A stretch of DNA of 64,000 nt from Isosphaeraceae bacterium. GTDB taxonomy: Bacteria > Planctomycetota > Planctomycetia > Isosphaerales > Isosphaeraceae. Location: positions 62,001 to 126,000 of the forward strand of contig JANXSX010000150.1 of assembly GCA_025356475.1 (NCBI GenBank), read 5' to 3'. Position numbers and translations under genes: made by a program. The notes beneath the pieces were generated by a model. That model had not been told where the DNA came from. It did not search any database and was given only the letters and a program-made list of their open reading frames with translations. This document shows positions 63,198 through 64,000 of the stretch, piece by piece. Position 1 is the stretch's first letter. The number at the start of each line of letters is the position of its first letter.

Positions 63198-64000
63198 ATG
63201 CTCATGGATCGTGCTCATTGGGGCATGGTAGCGGTTCTCGCTGCAGGGGTTTTTCTCTCTGGTGCGGGGGCGAGCGCGGTCGACCGTGATGCCAAAACCG
63301 GGGCGACCACCAAGTCGGAAGACTTCGTGGATCGAATGATCAAAGAAGGCTGGGATGAGGCCAAGATCAAACCTTCCAAGGTTGCTCCTGAGCCGGAGTT
63401 TATGCGTCGTGCTTACCTTGATGTCTTGGGACGCGTGCCCAACATTCAAGAAGCGACCGCCTACCTAGAAAGTCGCGATGCTGGCAAACGAGCCAAGCTA
63501 GTCGAATATTTGCTAGCCCATCCCGACTATGCCAAGAATTTCGGCAACATCTGGACAGTGAGCCTGATTGGTCGGCAACGCCAGGAGCGACAGGTCGATC
63601 GTCCTGCCCTCTCTGCTTGGCTGCGACGCCAATTCGCCGATAACCGACCGTGGGACAAGGTTGCTTACGAGCTCATCACCGCGAAAGGGTCGAACAAAGA
63701 CAACGGGGCCGTGAACTTCACACTCGCTCACATGGAGAGCGGAGCGGTGCCTTTGACCTCGACGACGACCCGAGTCTTCCTCGGTCAACAAATTCAATGC
63801 ACCCAGTGCCACGACCACCCCTCGAACGATTGGAAGCAGGCTGATTTCTGGGGAGTGAACGCCTTTTTCAAGGGCCTGACCCAGAAAACAGTTCGCAAGG
63901 AGAATGCCGCCGGCTTGGAGGTCGATGATTACACCGAACTCTCCCAGCGCATTCCCGAAGATCCGTTCGTCTACTTCGATAAACGCAACGCCGTGAGAGG
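63198..64000 (+). CDS. DUF1549 protein, truncated by window edge
   Basis: The reading frame opens at ATG 63198 with AGGAG seven bases upstream and runs off the right edge (267 residues visible). It has a signal peptide (MVAVLAAGVFLSGAGA), then the DUF1549 core: EFMRRAYLDVLGRVPNIQEA, NFGNIWTVSLIG and the CTQCHDHPSNDWKQ cysteine/histidine motif. Unlike the protein at 39201 it has no BIG2 domain before DUF1549. DUF1553 would be expected beyond the edge. Confidence 0.88.
   Translation, partial: MLMDRAHWGMVAVLAAGVFLSGAGASAVDRDAKTGATTKSEDFVDRMIKEGWDEAKIKPSKVAPEPEFMRRAYLDVLGRVPNIQEATAYLESRDAGKRAKLVEYLLAHPDYAKNFGNIWTVSLIGRQRQERQVDRPALSAWLRRQFADNRPWDKVAYELITAKGSNKDNGAVNFTLAHMESGAVPLTSTTTRVFLGQQIQCTQCHDHPSNDWKQADFWGVNAFFKGLTQKTVRKENAAGLEVDDYTELSQRIPEDPFVYFDKRNAVR

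Overview
The window comes from a planctomycete, most likely of the Isosphaeraceae/Isosphaerales type. The evidence is the gene content: three DUF1559 pseudopilin-like genes with the [17 protein letters not shown]-type N-terminus, DUF1501, DUF1549 and DUF1553 proteins, a cytochrome-c/WD40 fusion, DUF1573, a neutral-ceramidase-like protein, CsrA, and repeated Gfo/Idh/MocA and TIM-barrel isomerase genes, in DNA of moderately high GC. No rRNA, tRNA or CRISPR array was found. Coordinates use the start codon best supported by Shine-Dalgarno spacing, overlap with the upstream gene, or signal peptide.

Layout: 1-1837, end of an S24/LexA-like gene, a P-II protein, a lipoprotein and csrA. 2139-3111, an XRE/Fic toxin-antitoxin-like pair whose Fic gene is frameshifted. 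3250-7960, a carotenoid operon crtE-crtI-crtB-crtC on the minus strand. 8324-10153, typA. 10369-12453, two small unknown genes coupled to an SDR/DUF2867 gene. 12626-13999, DUF1559 plus a small lipoprotein. 14515-16404, a P1B-type metal ATPase with a TPCP motif. 16514-19882, a single-chain type IIG restriction-modification enzyme. 20058-20351, a truncated DUF1559. 21552-26135, a four-gene sugar operon (cupin, two TIM-barrel isomerases, Gfo/Idh/MocA oxidoreductase). 26341-30628, two large membrane proteins. 30844-34785, dps, metE-like, MBL hydrolase and xylulokinase in one tight run. 35101-44083, the planctomycete set DUF1501, PPC protein, DUF1549/DUF1553 and cytochrome-WD40. 44090-51779, a seven-gene acyl-CoA operon (thiolase, carboxyltransferase, RidA, split AtuA, enoyl-CoA hydratase, acyl-CoA ligase) resembling acyclic-terpene or leucine catabolism. 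52024-56807, DUF1573, a Cys-rich small protein, a glycosyltransferase and an MFS transporter. 57009-62950, a ceramidase-like gene and a glycine-betaine-type ABC transporter, divergent and split by an insertion. 63198 to the edge, another DUF1549 protein.

The most striking structure is at 58315-60563. Two direct copies of a short element (252 and 231 bp, perfect 14-bp terminal inverted repeats) flank a 1.7-kb cargo holding a DUF1559 gene and a small secreted-protein gene. The outer edges carry one 11-bp direct repeat and the inner edges carry a different one. Joining the two cargo ends restores a near-perfect 22-bp-arm palindrome. This is the arrangement expected if a small circle carrying the element integrated by replicative cointegrate formation, or by recombination with a resident copy. 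It suggests how DUF1559 genes could be spread in these genomes. The insertion split the ceramidase/ABC divergent promoter region, and its target duplication rebuilt the ceramidase ribosome-binding site.
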